Shown piece by piece: positions 7,102-16,767 of a stretch of 32,057 bases of DNA. Made by a program: the position numbers and the translations under genes. The notes below the pieces were generated by a model. It was not told where the DNA came from. It was given only the letters and a program-made list of their open reading frames with translations, and made no database searches. Origin of the DNA: Rhodocyclales bacterium (lineage in GTDB: Bacteria > Pseudomonadota > Gammaproteobacteria > Burkholderiales > Rhodocyclaceae); contig JAPLQX010000007.1 in assembly GCA_026399435.1 (NCBI GenBank), forward strand, positions 1 through 32,057, in the 5' to 3' direction. Numbering within the stretch: the stretch's first letter is position 1; every line of letters begins with the position of its first letter.

Positions 7102-8904
7102 ATGAGCAGTTACACCGCCCCGCTGAAGGACATGCACTTCGTTTTGACCGAACTGGCCGGCCTCGACAAGGTGGCCGCGTTGCCCGGCTACGAAGAGGCG
7201 TCGGCAGACGTGGTCGAAGCCATTCTCGATGAATCCGCCAAGTTCACCGGCGGCGTGCTGGCCCCGCTCAACTTCAGCGGCGATCAGGAAGGCGCGCATT
7301 GGGCCGACAAGGCCGTGACCATGCCCAAGGGCTTCAAGGAGGCCTACCGGCAGTTTGTCGATAACGGCTGGAACGCGCTCTCGGGCAATCCCGAACATGG
7401 CGGCCAGGGCCTGCCCAAGGTGGTCTCGGCGGCGGTGCAGGAAATGTGGAAGTCCGCCAACATCTCCTTCTCGCTGTGTCCGCTGCTGACGCTGGGCGCG
7501 ATCGAGGCGCTGGAACTCGCCGGCAACGACGAGCAGAAGGCGATGTACCTGCCCAACATGATTTCCGGCAAGTGGACCGGCACCATGAACATCACCGAGC
7601 CGCAGGCCGGCTCCGACCTGGCGGCCATCCGCTCGCGTGCCGTGCCGCAGGGCGACGGCACCTACCGTGTGTTCGGCCAGAAGATTTTCATCACCTACGG
7701 CGATCACGACATGGCGGAGAACACCATCCATCTCGTGCTCGCCCGCACCCCGGATGCGCCCGAGGGCGTCAAGGGCATTTCGCTGTTCGCGGTGCCCAAG
7801 TTCATGGTGAATGCTGACGGCTCCGGTGGTTACACGTTGGGTGCGCGCAACGATGCGTATTGCGTCTCCATCGAGCACAAGCTCGGCATCCATGCCAGCC
7901 CGACTTGCGTGATGGCGCTGGGCGACAACGGCGGCGCGATCGGTACGCTGGTGGGCCAGGCGAATCAGGGCCTCAAGTACATGTTCGTCATGATGAATGC
8001 GGCGCGTTTCGCGGTGGGCCTCGAAGGCGTTGCGCTGGGCGAGCGCGCCTACCAGCACGCCGTGGCTTATGCGCGTGATCGCGTGCAGGGCCGCGCCATC
8101 GAAGGTTCGGCGAGCGGCGTGCCGATCATCCAGCATCCGGACATTCGCCGCATGCTGATGCTGATGCGCTCGAACGTGGAAGCCATGCGTGCGCTGGCCT
8201 ATTCGGTCGCCGCCGCGCACGATGCCGCCGCGCGCCATCCCGACGCCGCCGAGCGTGCGCAGAATCAGGCCTATGTCGATCTGATGATTCCGGTGGTCAA
8301 GGGCTGGAGCACGGAGACCGGCAACGAGCTGGCGTATCTCGGCGTGCAGGTGCATGGCGGCATGGGTTTCATCGAGGAAACCGGCGCCGCGCAGTTCATG
8401 CGCGATGTCCGCATCACGACGATCTACGAAGGCACCACGGGCATCCAGGCGAACGACCTGATGGGCCGCAAGATAGCCCGCGAGGGTGGTGCCACGATCA
8501 AGGCCGTGATCGGCACGATGCAGCAGACCCGCAGCGAGGTGATGAAGCAGACGGGAGCCGAATTCGCCGCCATCGCCGCGGCGCTGGGCCGCGGCATCGA
8601 GGCCCTGGAACTGGCGACCGACTACATCGTGGCCAACTACGGCAGCGATGTACGTGCGGTTGCGGCCGGCGCCGTGCCTTTCCTGCTCCTGATGGGCGTC
8701 GTTTCGGGCGGCTGGATGATGGCGCGTGCCGCGCTCGTGGCGCAGGGCAAGATCGCCGGCGGCGATGCCGATCCCTTCTATCCGGCGAAGATCGCCACTG
8801 CGCATTTCTACGCCGATCACGTCATGGCCGCTGCGGCCGGCCTGGCGCAGGAAGTGGTGCAGGGCGGGGCGAGTGCACTGTCCCTCGACGAAGCGATGTT
8901 CTGA
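7102..8904 (+). CDS. Acyl-CoA dehydrogenase (about 600 residues)
   Basis: A 600-residue FAD-dependent acyl-CoA dehydrogenase that introduces the trans-2 double bond and reduces ETF. The order is: a short N-terminal extension starting MSSYTAPLKDMHFVL, the helical N-domain, the central beta-domain with TGTMNITEPQAGSDLAAI, and the C-terminal helical domain with GLKYMFVMMNAARFAVGLEG. The catalytic base is probably E443 in TIYEGTTGIQ. An extra C-terminal helical segment of about 130 residues accounts for the length, as in other proteobacterial acyl-CoA dehydrogenases of this size. GGAG lies seven bases before the start. It is the last gene of the etf operon and ends just before a strong terminator. 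Chain-length preference cannot be read from the sequence. Confidence 0.92.
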   Translation: MSSYTAPLKDMHFVLTELAGLDKVAALPGYEEASADVVEAILDESAKFTGGVLAPLNFSGDQEGAHWADKAVTMPKGFKEAYRQFVDNGWNALSGNPEHGGQGLPKVVSAAVQEMWKSANISFSLCPLLTLGAIEALELAGNDEQKAMYLPNMISGKWTGTMNITEPQAGSDLAAIRSRAVPQGDGTYRVFGQKIFITYGDHDMAENTIHLVLARTPDAPEGVKGISLFAVPKFMVNADGSGGYTLGARNDAYCVSIEHKLGIHASPTCVMALGDNGGAIGTLVGQANQGLKYMFVMMNAARFAVGLEGVALGERAYQHAVAYARDRVQGRAIEGSASGVPIIQHPDIRRMLMLMRSNVEAMRALAYSVAAAHDAAARHPDAAERAQNQAYVDLMIPVVKGWSTETGNELAYLGVQVHGGMGFIEETGAAQFMRDVRITTIYEGTTGIQANDLMGRKIAREGGATIKAVIGTMQQTRSEVMKQTGAEFAAIAAALGRGIEALELATDYIVANYGSDVRAVAAGAVPFLLLMGVVSGGWMMARAALVAQGKIAGGDADPFYPAKIATAHFYADHVMAAAAGLAQEVVQGGASALSLDEAMF

Positions 8905-8924
8905 TTTCGTCCTCGCCATAACGA

Positions 8925-8952
8925 AAAACGGGAACCCGCGGGTTCCCGTTTT
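8925..8952. terminator. Bidirectional rho-independent terminator
   Basis: A perfect 28-bp palindrome centred between 8938 and 8939, with 14-base arms reading AAAACGGGAACCCG on one side. It begins 21 bases after the acyl-CoA dehydrogenase stop. A run of A on one flank and T on the other gives a T-tract on both strands, so it can end both that transcript and the convergent ETF-QO transcript. Confidence 0.85.
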
Positions 8953-9035
8953 ATGTCCGCACCGAAGGCGCGGACGGTATCCCCTGGTGGGATTTGTCCT
9001 GGCGCCGTATCACCAGCGTCGACTTTCCGCAGAGG

Positions 9036-10667
9036 TCACATCTGCTCGTAAATCGGTCCTTCGCCGCCTTGCGGCACGACCCAGTTGATGTTCTGCGTCG
9101 GGTCCTTGATGTCGCAGGTCTTGCAATGCACGCAGTTCTGCGCGTTGATCTGCAGGCGCGGATTGCTGCCGCTTTCGTCACGCACGATCTCGTACACGCC
9201 GGCCGGGCAGTAGCGCTGCTCGGGGGCGTCGTAGAGCGCCAGGTTGGTCGTGATCGGCACATCGGCATTCTTCAACTGCAGATGGCAGGGCTGGTCTTCC
9301 TCGTGGTTGGTATTCGAGAGAAAGACGGAAGACAGCCGGTCGAAGGTCAGCACGCCATCCGGCTTCGGATAGGCGATCGGCTTGCTATCGGCCGCAAGCT
9401 TGAGTTTCAGATGGTCCGCGGTGTTGTGCAGCGTCCATGGCGCCTTGCCGCGCAGCAGCACTTGGTCGATGCCGAACATCACCGAACCGGTCCACAAGCC
9501 TTTGGCCATCCACGGTTTGAAGTTGCGCGCGGTGTGGAGTTCCTCGTAGAGCCATGACTCGCGGAAGGCTTCCGGGTAGTCCGTCAGCGCGTCGTTGGCG
9601 CGGCCGGCGGCCAGCGCGGCGGCGGCGGCTTCGGCCGCCAGCATGCCGCTCTTGATCGCGGCGTGGCTGCCCTTGATGCGCGAGGCGACCAGCAGGCCGG
9701 CGTCGTCGCCGAGCAGCGCACCGCCGGGGAAATCCAGCTTCGGCAGGGACTGCAGGCCGCCCGCGGCCAGTGCGCGCGCGCCATAGGCCAGCCGCTTGCC
9801 GCCCTTGAACAGCGGCGCGACCTGCGGATGGGTTTTCATGCGCTGCATTTCCTCGAAGGGCGCGAGGAAGGGGTTCTTGTAGCCGAGGCCGACGACGAGG
9901 CCGACCGAGACCAGGTTTTCGCCGAAGTGGTAAATGAAGCCGCCGCCGTAGGTGTCGGATTTCATCGGCCAGCCGAAGGTGTGCATCACGAGGCCTTTCT
10001 CGTGCTGCTCGGGATCGACCTGCCACAGTTCCTTGATGCCGATGGCGTAGGTTTGCGGATCGGATTCGGCGCGCAGGCCGAATTTTTCTTCGATCTGCTT
10101 GCCCAGATGTCCGCGGCAGCCTTCGGCGAACAGCGTGTATTTGGCCAGCAGTTCCATGCCCGGCTGGAAGTTGGCCGTGGGCTGGCCATCATGGCCGACG
10201 CCCATGTTGCCCGTGGCGACGCCGCGCACCGCACCCTTGTCGTCGTAGAGCACCTCGGCGCCGGCGAAGCCCGGGTAGATCTCGACACCCAGCGCTTCGG
10301 CCTGCGCGCCCAGCCAGCGGCACATCAGGCCCAGGCTGATGACATAGTTGCCGTGATTCTGGAAGCAGCCCGGCAGCAGGAAAGTGGGCAGATCGACGAA
10401 ACCGTGCTGCGTCAGGAAGGCGAAGCGGTCGCGCGTCACCGCCGTATCCATGGGCGCGCCCTGCGCCTGCCAGTCGGGGATCAGTTCGGTCAGCGCACGC
10501 GGATCCATGACCGCGCCGGAGAGGATGTGGGCGCCGATTTCCGAGCCTTTCTCGATCAGGCAGACGTTGATGTCGGCATTGATCTGCTTGAGGCGGATCG
10601 CGGCGGAAAGCCCGGCCGGGCCACCGCCCACGATGACGACGTCGAATTCCATGGCTTCGCGCTGCAT
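9036..10667 (-). CDS. Electron transfer flavoprotein-ubiquinone oxidoreductase
   Basis: A 543-residue membrane-associated ETF-QO that moves electrons from reduced ETF to the quinone pool and so links beta-oxidation to respiration. The FAD motif is VVIVGGGPAGLSAAI near residues 10-24, followed by IEKGSEIGAHILSGAV. The ubiquinone/FAD core includes FAEGCRGHLGKQ and GGFIYHFGENLVSVG. The C-terminal ferredoxin-like domain supplies the 4Fe-4S ligands at about C487 (CPAGVYE) and C512, C515 and C518 (NCVHCKTCDIKDP). The start at 10667 has GAGG at proper spacing; an ATG at 10652 would remove five residues. The frame upstream of that start lies inside other genes. It is convergent with the etf operon and shares its terminator. 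Confidence 0.95.
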   Translation of the reverse strand: MQREAMEFDVVIVGGGPAGLSAAIRLKQINADINVCLIEKGSEIGAHILSGAVMDPRALTELIPDWQAQGAPMDTAVTRDRFAFLTQHGFVDLPTFLLPGCFQNHGNYVISLGLMCRWLGAQAEALGVEIYPGFAGAEVLYDDKGAVRGVATGNMGVGHDGQPTANFQPGMELLAKYTLFAEGCRGHLGKQIEEKFGLRAESDPQTYAIGIKELWQVDPEQHEKGLVMHTFGWPMKSDTYGGGFIYHFGENLVSVGLVVGLGYKNPFLAPFEEMQRMKTHPQVAPLFKGGKRLAYGARALAAGGLQSLPKLDFPGGALLGDDAGLLVASRIKGSHAAIKSGMLAAEAAAAALAAGRANDALTDYPEAFRESWLYEELHTARNFKPWMAKGLWTGSVMFGIDQVLLRGKAPWTLHNTADHLKLKLAADSKPIAYPKPDGVLTFDRLSSVFLSNTNHEEDQPCHLQLKNADVPITTNLALYDAPEQRYCPAGVYEIVRDESGSNPRLQINAQNCVHCKTCDIKDPTQNINWVVPQGGEGPIYEQM

Positions 10668-10684
10668 GCTGACCTCGATCGATT

Positions 10685-10707
10685 GGATTAATCCGCAGAT
10701 TATAATC
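10685..10707. promoter_or_regulatory. Twin palindromes in the ETF-QO / thioesterase divergent region
   Basis: GGATTAATCC (10685-10694) and GATTATAATC (10698-10707) are two perfect 10-bp palindromes, three bases apart, sharing GATTA...AATC. The second contains TATAAT on both strands, so it could be the -10 of both divergent promoters. No good -35 was found for either. The arrangement suggests one regulator controls both genes. Confidence 0.45.
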
Positions 10708-10742
10708 TTGAACTCTCGCCCAACTCTCCTGACATCCTCCCG

Positions 10743-11150
10743 ATGGAACACCACCGCAAACTCGTTTACAGCAATCAGATGCCTATCCGCTGGGGCGATC
10801 AGGACGCCATGGGACACGTCAATAACACGATCTATTTTCGCTACATGGAGCAGGCTCGCATCGAATGGCTGGAGACCTTCGGCTTCGGCACGGCAGTGAC
10901 GCAGACGGAAGGTCCGGTGATCGTCAATGCCAGTTGCACCTTTCTGGTTCCGTTCACCTATCCGGGCACCATCGAGTGCCTCATGTTCTGCGGCATGCCG
11001 GGTCGCAGCAGCGTGCCGACCTATTACGAGATGCGCCTGGTCGGCGACGAGCGGATCTATGCGGAAGGCGCGGCCAAGCTGGTCTGGATCAACCCTTCCA
11101 CGGGGAAATCGATCCCCCTGCCTGAGATCATGCGCGCGAGCTGCATGTAG
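10743..11150 (+). CDS. Acyl-CoA thioesterase, hotdog fold (4HBT/YbgC-like)
   Basis: A 135-residue single-domain thioesterase that hydrolyses acyl-CoA to free acid and CoA. The active-site stretch is RWGDQDAMGHVNNTIYFRY, with probable catalytic D21 and the HVNN turn at residues 25-28. The length fits the FadM/YbgC group. No Shine-Dalgarno sequence precedes the ATG. The -10-like TATAAT at 10701-10706 would give a leader of about 30 bases. It is divergent from ETF-QO and 24 bases upstream of acetoacetyl-CoA synthetase, so it probably prevents CoA from being trapped during fatty-acid degradation. The substrate cannot be assigned from the sequence. Confidence 0.85.
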   Translation: MEHHRKLVYSNQMPIRWGDQDAMGHVNNTIYFRYMEQARIEWLETFGFGTAVTQTEGPVIVNASCTFLVPFTYPGTIECLMFCGMPGRSSVPTYYEMRLVGDERIYAEGAAKLVWINPSTGKSIPLPEIMRASCM

Positions 11151-11174
11151 CCCCTTCGAAAACAGGAATTCACC

Positions 11175-13163
<1,989 letters not shown>

Positions 13164-13175
13164 ACGGACCGGGTC

Positions 13176-14048
13176 TCAGTCCTTTTTCGGGCCCTGCTCG
13201 AACTGGTCGACGCTCCAGCCCGCCCCTTCGTCCAGGCCCAGCGTGGCGGCGAGGAAGGGCAGGCAGTCTTCCAGCGTGGCGGCCAGCGTCCACGGCGGAT
13301 TGACCACGAACATGCCGCTGCCGTGCATGCCGCGGCCTTTGGTCGCCGATGCGCGCACGGTCAAGGTGGCATGCAGCCAATGGCTGGCGCCGGCTTTCTT
13401 CAGCCTGTCCGGCAGCTGGTTGACTTCGATGGTAGGCAGCATCGGATGCCAGACCAGGTAGGTGCCGGTGGCAAAACGTTTCAGCGCGTCCTTGATCGCA
13501 GCGGCGACCTTCATGTAGTCGCTCTTGATTTCGTAGGACGGGTCGATCAGTACCAGCCCGCGGCGTGAGGGCGGCGGCAGTGCGGCCTTGAGTACTTCGA
13601 AGCCGTCCGCCTGTTCCACCGTGACGCGGCGGCCGGCATCCTTGAACTGGCGGCGCAACAGGGCAAAGTCCGTCGAGTGCAGTTCGCACAGTCGCATTGT
13701 GTCGCGTATCTGGGCGTCGTCCCGCATCAGGTTTGCGGCAATCCGCGGCGACCCCGGGTAACGGCGCAGCGTGGCGCTGCCGTTGAGCGCGCGCACCAGC
13801 GCCACATACTCGGCCAGCGGCGGCGGCAGATCCTTGCGCTCCCACAGACGGCCGATTCCCTGGACATACTCGCCGGTGCGTTTGGCATGCTCATCATCGA
13901 GGGCGTAGAAACCCGCTCCGGCGTGGGTGTCGACCAGGATATAGGGCTTGTCCTTGCTGTTCATGTGCTCGATGCAGAGCTTGAGCACGAGGTGCTTGAG
14001 GACATCGGCGTGGTTGCCGGCGTGATAGGCGTGGCGATAGCTGAGCAT
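13176..14048 (-). CDS. rlmJ: 23S rRNA (adenine(2030)-N6)-methyltransferase
   Basis: A 290-residue homologue of E. coli RlmJ (280 residues), which methylates A2030 of 23S rRNA with S-adenosylmethionine. The family N-terminus [19 protein letters not shown] is intact, followed by [10 protein letters not shown] for cofactor binding. The catalytic N6-methyltransferase motif is DPSYE beginning at D169. [16 protein letters not shown] is also typical of the family. It is convergent with acetoacetyl-CoA synthetase, with 12 bases between the stops, and divergent from the pseudouridine synthase, with 24 bases between the starts. The two divergent genes both modify rRNA. No clear Shine-Dalgarno sequence is seen before the start. 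Confidence 0.93.
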   Translation of the reverse strand: MLSYRHAYHAGNHADVLKHLVLKLCIEHMNSKDKPYILVDTHAGAGFYALDDEHAKRTGEYVQGIGRLWERKDLPPPLAEYVALVRALNGSATLRRYPGSPRIAANLMRDDAQIRDTMRLCELHSTDFALLRRQFKDAGRRVTVEQADGFEVLKAALPPPSRRGLVLIDPSYEIKSDYMKVAAAIKDALKRFATGTYLVWHPMLPTIEVNQLPDRLKKAGASHWLHATLTVRASATKGRGMHGSGMFVVNPPWTLAATLEDCLPFLAATLGLDEGAGWSVDQFEQGPKKD

Positions 14049-14072
14049 GGGGGCGGGATAGAATGCGCGACC

Positions 14073-14807
14073 ATGAATGATACTCAGGGTATTCGGGTTT
14101 CAAAACTTCTTGCTGAACGCGGGCTGTGTTCGCGGCGAGAGGCCGACGCTTTCATCGAGCGCGGACTGGTGTTCGTCGATGGTCAGCGCGTCACGCAACT
14201 GGGCACCCGGGCCGCGGCCGACGCGGTGATTACCCTGGCGCCGGAGGCCCGAGCGACGCAGGCGCGGCAGGCCACCATCCTGGTGCACAAACCGATGGGC
14301 TATGTTTCCGGCCAGGCCGAGGACGGCCATCAACCGGCAGCGAGCCTGATTTCGCCGAAAACCCAGATGGCGGGGGATCATCAGCGTTTCCAGCCGTCGC
14401 ATCTGAAGGGCCTCGCTCCGGCCGGCCGGCTCGACATCGATTCCACCGGATTGCTGGTCCTGACCCAGGACGGCCGAGTCGCGCGACAGCTGATCGGCGA
14501 CGATTCGAAGGTGGAGAAGGAATATCTGGTGCGCGTCGAAGGCGCGCTCGACGCGCGTGGTCTCGCGCTGCTCAATCACGGTCTTGAACTCGACGGCAAG
14601 CAGTTGCGCCCGGCCACGGTGGCCTGGGCGAATCCCGAACAGCTGCGCTTTGTCCTGAAAGAAGGCCGCAAGCGGCAGATCCGGCGCATGTGCGAGTTGG
14701 TGGGCTTGCGCGTTACCGGCTTGAAGCGGGTGCGCATCGGCCGCGTGCGCTTGGGCGATCTGCCCCTGGGGCAGTGGCGCTTCCTGCGCGAGAACGAAAG
14801 CTTCTAG
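14073..14807 (+). CDS. rRNA pseudouridine synthase, RsuA/RluB/RluF family
   Basis: A 244-residue pseudouridine synthase that isomerises uridine in ribosomal RNA. The N-terminal S4 RNA-binding domain reads [18 protein letters not shown] and [14 protein letters not shown]. The catalytic domain carries D121 in [14 protein letters not shown], then [12 protein letters not shown], and the C-terminal [16 protein letters not shown]. The sequence suits RluF or another RsuA-type enzyme. The exact target (23S U2604 or another site) cannot be fixed by eye. ATG 14073 begins just before the S4 domain; the longer open frame upstream overlaps rlmJ and is rejected. TAGAAT at 14059-14064 is a possible -10 that would put the transcript start almost at the ATG, and no Shine-Dalgarno sequence is present. 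Confidence 0.88.
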   Translation: MNDTQGIRVSKLLAERGLCSRREADAFIERGLVFVDGQRVTQLGTRAAADAVITLAPEARATQARQATILVHKPMGYVSGQAEDGHQPAASLISPKTQMAGDHQRFQPSHLKGLAPAGRLDIDSTGLLVLTQDGRVARQLIGDDSKVEKEYLVRVEGALDARGLALLNHGLELDGKQLRPATVAWANPEQLRFVLKEGRKRQIRRMCELVGLRVTGLKRVRIGRVRLGDLPLGQWRFLRENESF

Positions 14808-14814
14808 GGAGCGC

Positions 14815-14854
14815 GCAAGCTGGCCGCCGGGCTTGACTTGGCGGACAAGCTTGC
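14815..14854. terminator. Hairpin after the pseudouridine synthase gene
   Basis: GCAAGCT and AGCTTGC at the ends, with GCCGCC and GGCGG inside, form an imperfect stem starting eight bases after the stop codon. No T-run follows, so it may be a weak or rho-assisted terminator, or an mRNA-stabilising structure. It covers an upstream TTG of the next small gene. Confidence 0.4.
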
Positions 14855-14867
14855 CGAGTATGTGCGG

Positions 14868-15056
14868 ATGGATACACCCCTTGAAACTGCGCATGGCGAA
14901 GAGCAGCCTCCATCGCCGTTGCGTATGGACTGGTCACGCCGCGCGCTGTTGGCGATCGGCCTGCTGGCAGTGGCCGCGATCACCGCGCTGGCGTTCACCG
15001 CCTATCGGCAGCCCGAGCTGCTGCTGAATCTCTTGGGGCTTCGCTACTGCGGCTAG
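14868..15056 (+). CDS. Small single-pass membrane protein
   Basis: A predicted 62-residue protein with one transmembrane segment at about residues 26-46 ([20 protein letters not shown]), a charged, proline-containing N-terminal part and a short tail ending [11 protein letters not shown]. The terminal Cys-Gly is striking. I do not recognise the family and give no function. The start is uncertain. The frame also allows TTG 14838 (72 residues) and ATG 14925 (43 residues). The TTG falls inside a hairpin, and none has a strong Shine-Dalgarno sequence. It sits between the pseudouridine synthase and the rpsF promoter on the same strand. Coding status rests on the clear hydrophobic helix after a basic flank. 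Confidence 0.5.
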   Translation: MDTPLETAHGEEQPPSPLRMDWSRRALLAIGLLAVAAITALAFTAYRQPELLLNLLGLRYCG

Positions 15057-15074
15057 CCTTGGGGCCGCGTCCTG

Positions 15075-15083
15075 TGGTATCAT
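15075..15083 (+). promoter_or_regulatory. Extended -10 promoter of the rpsF operon
   Basis: TGGTATCAT is a TGn-extended -10 element with TATCAT matching five of six positions. A clear -35 is missing, which extended -10 promoters tolerate. Transcription would start near 15090, leaving a leader of about 60 bases before rpsF. Confidence 0.5.
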
Positions 15084-15100
15084 GGCGGGCTTCCCTTGCT

Positions 15101-15131
15101 CCACCCGTTACGCATGCGGGGGGGCTGTAAC
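15101..15131 (+). promoter_or_regulatory. Probable S6:S18-binding leader of the rpsF operon
   Basis: GTTAC (15107-15111) pairs with GTAAC (15127-15131) around a G-rich loop, and CCG (15105-15107) lies at the base of the stem. By established knowledge, a CCG-containing hairpin in the rpsF leader binds the S6:S18 complex and gives feedback control in many bacteria. The place, 20 bases before the rpsF start, fits. The exact fold was not computed. Confidence 0.5.
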
Positions 15132-15150
15132 CCAACCACAAGGAGATTGC

Positions 15151-15534
15151 ATGCGCCATTATGAAGTTGTATTTATCGTTCACCCGGATCAGTCCGAGCA
15201 GGTTCCGGCGATGATCGAGCGTTACAAAACGCTTGTCACCAGCCGCAACGGAGCCATCCATAGGCTCGAAGACTGGGGTCGTCGCCAGATGGCCTATCCG
15301 ATCCAGAAGGTACACAAAGCCCACTACGTGCTGATGAATATCGAGTGCGACGGTGAAACCCTGTCCGAACTGGAACACGCCTTCAAGTTCAACGATGCCG
15401 TATTGCGCCACCTCACGGTGAAAACGCGCAAGGCGGTGGTGAGCCCTTCCCCGATGATGAAGGAAGAGAAGTCGCGTTCGTTGACCCAGGGCGAAGTCAA
15501 GGTCGAGGCTCCGGCTGCTGCCGTTGCCGCCTGA
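15151..15534 (+). CDS. rpsF: 30S ribosomal protein S6
   Basis: A 127-residue S6 protein, which binds 16S rRNA in the platform together with S18. It starts [18 protein letters not shown] and contains the family stretches [27 protein letters not shown] (in two parts: [14 protein letters not shown] and [13 protein letters not shown]) and [11 protein letters not shown], then [12 protein letters not shown]. The C-terminal tail of about 25 residues is rich in Ala, Val and Lys, as often in this phylum. AAGGAGA stands five or six bases before the ATG. A longer frame upstream runs through the leader and is rejected. It heads the rpsF-priB-rpsR-rplI operon. Confidence 0.96.
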   Translation: MRHYEVVFIVHPDQSEQVPAMIERYKTLVTSRNGAIHRLEDWGRRQMAYPIQKVHKAHYVLMNIECDGETLSELEHAFKFNDAVLRHLTVKTRKAVVSPSPMMKEEKSRSLTQGEVKVEAPAAAVAA

Positions 15535-15862
15535 GGATAAGCCGAGCAATCTGACGCAGTTGTCGGGTCGCTTGCTTGAGCGTGGCGCGTTGCGCCGCAC
15601 CCCCGCCGGGATACCGGTTCTCGAATTTCTCCTCGCGCATGTCTCGACCCAGGTCGAAGCCGACGTCGAGCGCAAGGTTGAATGCGAGATGGCCTGTGTA
15701 GCAATGGGCCGCCCGGCACAAGTGCTGCTAGCAGCCAAGCCGGGAGACGGGATCAGGGTGGCAGGTTTTCTTGCCGCCAGAAGCCTCAAGCGACGCAGCC
15801 CGATACTGCATGTGAATACAGTCGAATTCGTGGAAGGAACACAAAATGGCATTCAAGCCTAA
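15524..15862 (+). CDS. priB: Primosomal replication protein N (PriB)
   Basis: A single OB-fold, ssDNA-binding primosome protein that helps PriA reload DnaB at stalled forks. The family core is [20 protein letters not shown], followed by [20 protein letters not shown] and the terminal [14 protein letters not shown]. The start is unusual. No ATG or GTG is available in frame. TTG 15524 gives 112 residues and overlaps rpsF by 11 bases but lacks a Shine-Dalgarno sequence. CTG 15551 would give 103 residues, close to the 104 of E. coli PriB, with GAGGAT about 11 bases upstream. The gene lies between rpsF and rpsR, the conserved place, and overlaps rpsR by 17 bases. Confidence 0.9.
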   Translation: MPPEDKPSNLTQLSGRLLERGALRRTPAGIPVLEFLLAHVSTQVEADVERKVECEMACVAMGRPAQVLLAAKPGDGIRVAGFLAARSLKRRSPILHVNTVEFVEGTQNGIQA

Positions 15863-16124
15863 GAGCAAGACCGGTGTAAAGCGCAAGGACGACAAGGGTC
15901 GCAGCCTGTTCAAGCGCCGCAAGTTCTGCCGCTTTACCGCAGAGAAGATCGAAGAGATCGACTACAAGGATGTCGAGATCCTCAAGGACTTCATCGCTGA
16001 AAACGCCAAGATCATGCCGGCGCGCATCACCGGCACCAAGACCGGCTATCAGCGCCAGTTGTCGACCGCCATCAAGCGTGCGCGTTTCCTGGCCCTGATG
16101 CCCTACACCGATCTGCACCAGTAA
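15846..16124 (+). CDS. rpsR: 30S ribosomal protein S18
   Basis: A 92-residue S18 protein, the partner of S6 in the 30S platform. The conserved block [20 protein letters not shown] is followed by [19 protein letters not shown] and the C-terminal [26 protein letters not shown] precedes the ATG by about seven bases. The start overlaps the end of priB by 17 bases, so the two are translationally coupled. The N-terminal extension ([18 protein letters not shown]) is lysine-rich and somewhat longer than in E. coli S18 (75 residues), as is common in betaproteobacteria. Confidence 0.96.
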   Translation: MAFKPKSKTGVKRKDDKGRSLFKRRKFCRFTAEKIEEIDYKDVEILKDFIAENAKIMPARITGTKTGYQRQLSTAIKRARFLALMPYTDLHQ

Positions 16125-16138
16125 GCGAGGACGAGACC

Positions 16139-16588
16139 ATGCAAATTATTCTGATGGAAAAAGTCGTGAACCTCGGTGGCCTCGGCGACGTAGTCAAGGT
16201 CAAGGACGGCTACGCGCGCAACTTCCTGATTCCGCAAGGCAAGGCCAAGCGTGCGACGGAAGCCAACCGCAAGATATTCGAGGAAAAGCGCGCCGAACTC
16301 GAGCGCGCCCAGGCCGAGGCGATTGCCGCTGCCCAGGCCCAGGTCGAGAAGCTCGAAGGCCTGATGCTGCAGATCACGCGCAAGACCGGCGTCGATGGCC
16401 GGCTGTTCGGCTCCGTGTCGACCCATGACATCGCCGAGGCGCTCGCTGCCCAGGGTTTCCAGGTCGAGAAGTCGGCGATCCGGTTGCCCGAAGGTCCGCT
16501 CAAGACCGTTGGCGATACGCCGGTCCAGATCGCACTGCATACCGACGTGGTGGCCACGGTCACCGTGTCCGTGCTTGGCGAACACTGA
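16139..16588 (+). CDS. rplI: 50S ribosomal protein L9
   Basis: A 149-residue L9 protein that binds 23S rRNA at the base of the L1 stalk. The N-terminal domain begins [20 protein letters not shown] and continues [21 protein letters not shown] long charged connecting helix spans about residues 45-75 ([19 protein letters not shown]). The C-terminal domain has [17 protein letters not shown]. The length equals that of E. coli L9 (149). It is the last gene of the operon and is followed 22 bases later by a strong terminator. Confidence 0.96.
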   Translation: MQIILMEKVVNLGGLGDVVKVKDGYARNFLIPQGKAKRATEANRKIFEEKRAELERAQAEAIAAAQAQVEKLEGLMLQITRKTGVDGRLFGSVSTHDIAEALAAQGFQVEKSAIRLPEGPLKTVGDTPVQIALHTDVVATVTVSVLGEH

Positions 16589-16610
16589 GTCGCGCTGCAC
16601 CCCGAAAAAG

Positions 16611-16644
16611 ACGGGCCGCTGACGCAAGTCAGCGGCCCGTTTTC
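16611..16644 (+). terminator. Rho-independent terminator of the rpsF-rplI operon
   Basis: A perfect 13-bp stem (ACGGGCCGCTGAC against GTCAGCGGCCCGT) with a GCAA tetraloop is followed by TTTTC. It starts 22 bases after the rplI stop. Confidence 0.9.
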
Positions 16645-16662
16645 TATTGCGGTGCATGAATT

Positions 16663-16717
16663 TGTTCCACTGCATTTACACAGCTTTTCCACAGCATTTC
16701 CACAACTTGTCCACTTA
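16663..16717 (+). repeat. Five 11-bp phased DnaA-box-like repeats upstream of dnaB
   Basis: Five units follow each other without gaps at exactly 11-base spacing: TGTTCCACTGC, ATTTACACAGC, TTTTCCACAGC, ATTTCCACAAC, TTGTCCACTTA. The consensus is WTTTCCACAGC. The first nine bases of each resemble the DnaA box TTATNCACA (the third matches eight of nine, the second, fourth and fifth seven). One turn of spacing would put all boxes on the same DNA face. The last unit overlaps the candidate -35 of dnaB, so binding there should affect dnaB transcription. The binding protein is inferred. Confidence 0.75.
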
Positions 16718-16743
16718 CCATTCGCGGCCGTGCGGGGTAGACT
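16715..16743 (+). promoter_or_regulatory. Candidate dnaB promoter
   Basis: TTACCA (16715-16720), a 17-base spacer and TAGACT (16738-16743) each match the sigma-70 consensus at four of six positions. Transcription would begin near 16750, giving a leader of about 18 bases that includes CGGAGA as Shine-Dalgarno sequence. The -35 overlaps the last phased repeat. Confidence 0.5.
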
Positions 16744-16767
16744 CTCCGCTTCATTTCGGAGACAGCG

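Noticed and set aside
7087..8919. 610-codon minus-strand frame opposite the acyl-CoA dehydrogenase
   Set aside because: It mirrors a well-supported gene and is a codon-bias shadow.
13166..13187. GGAC...GTCC followed by TTTTT after acetoacetyl-CoA synthetase
   Set aside because: The stem is only four bases and overlaps the end of rlmJ; the T-run is part of Lys codons in that gene.
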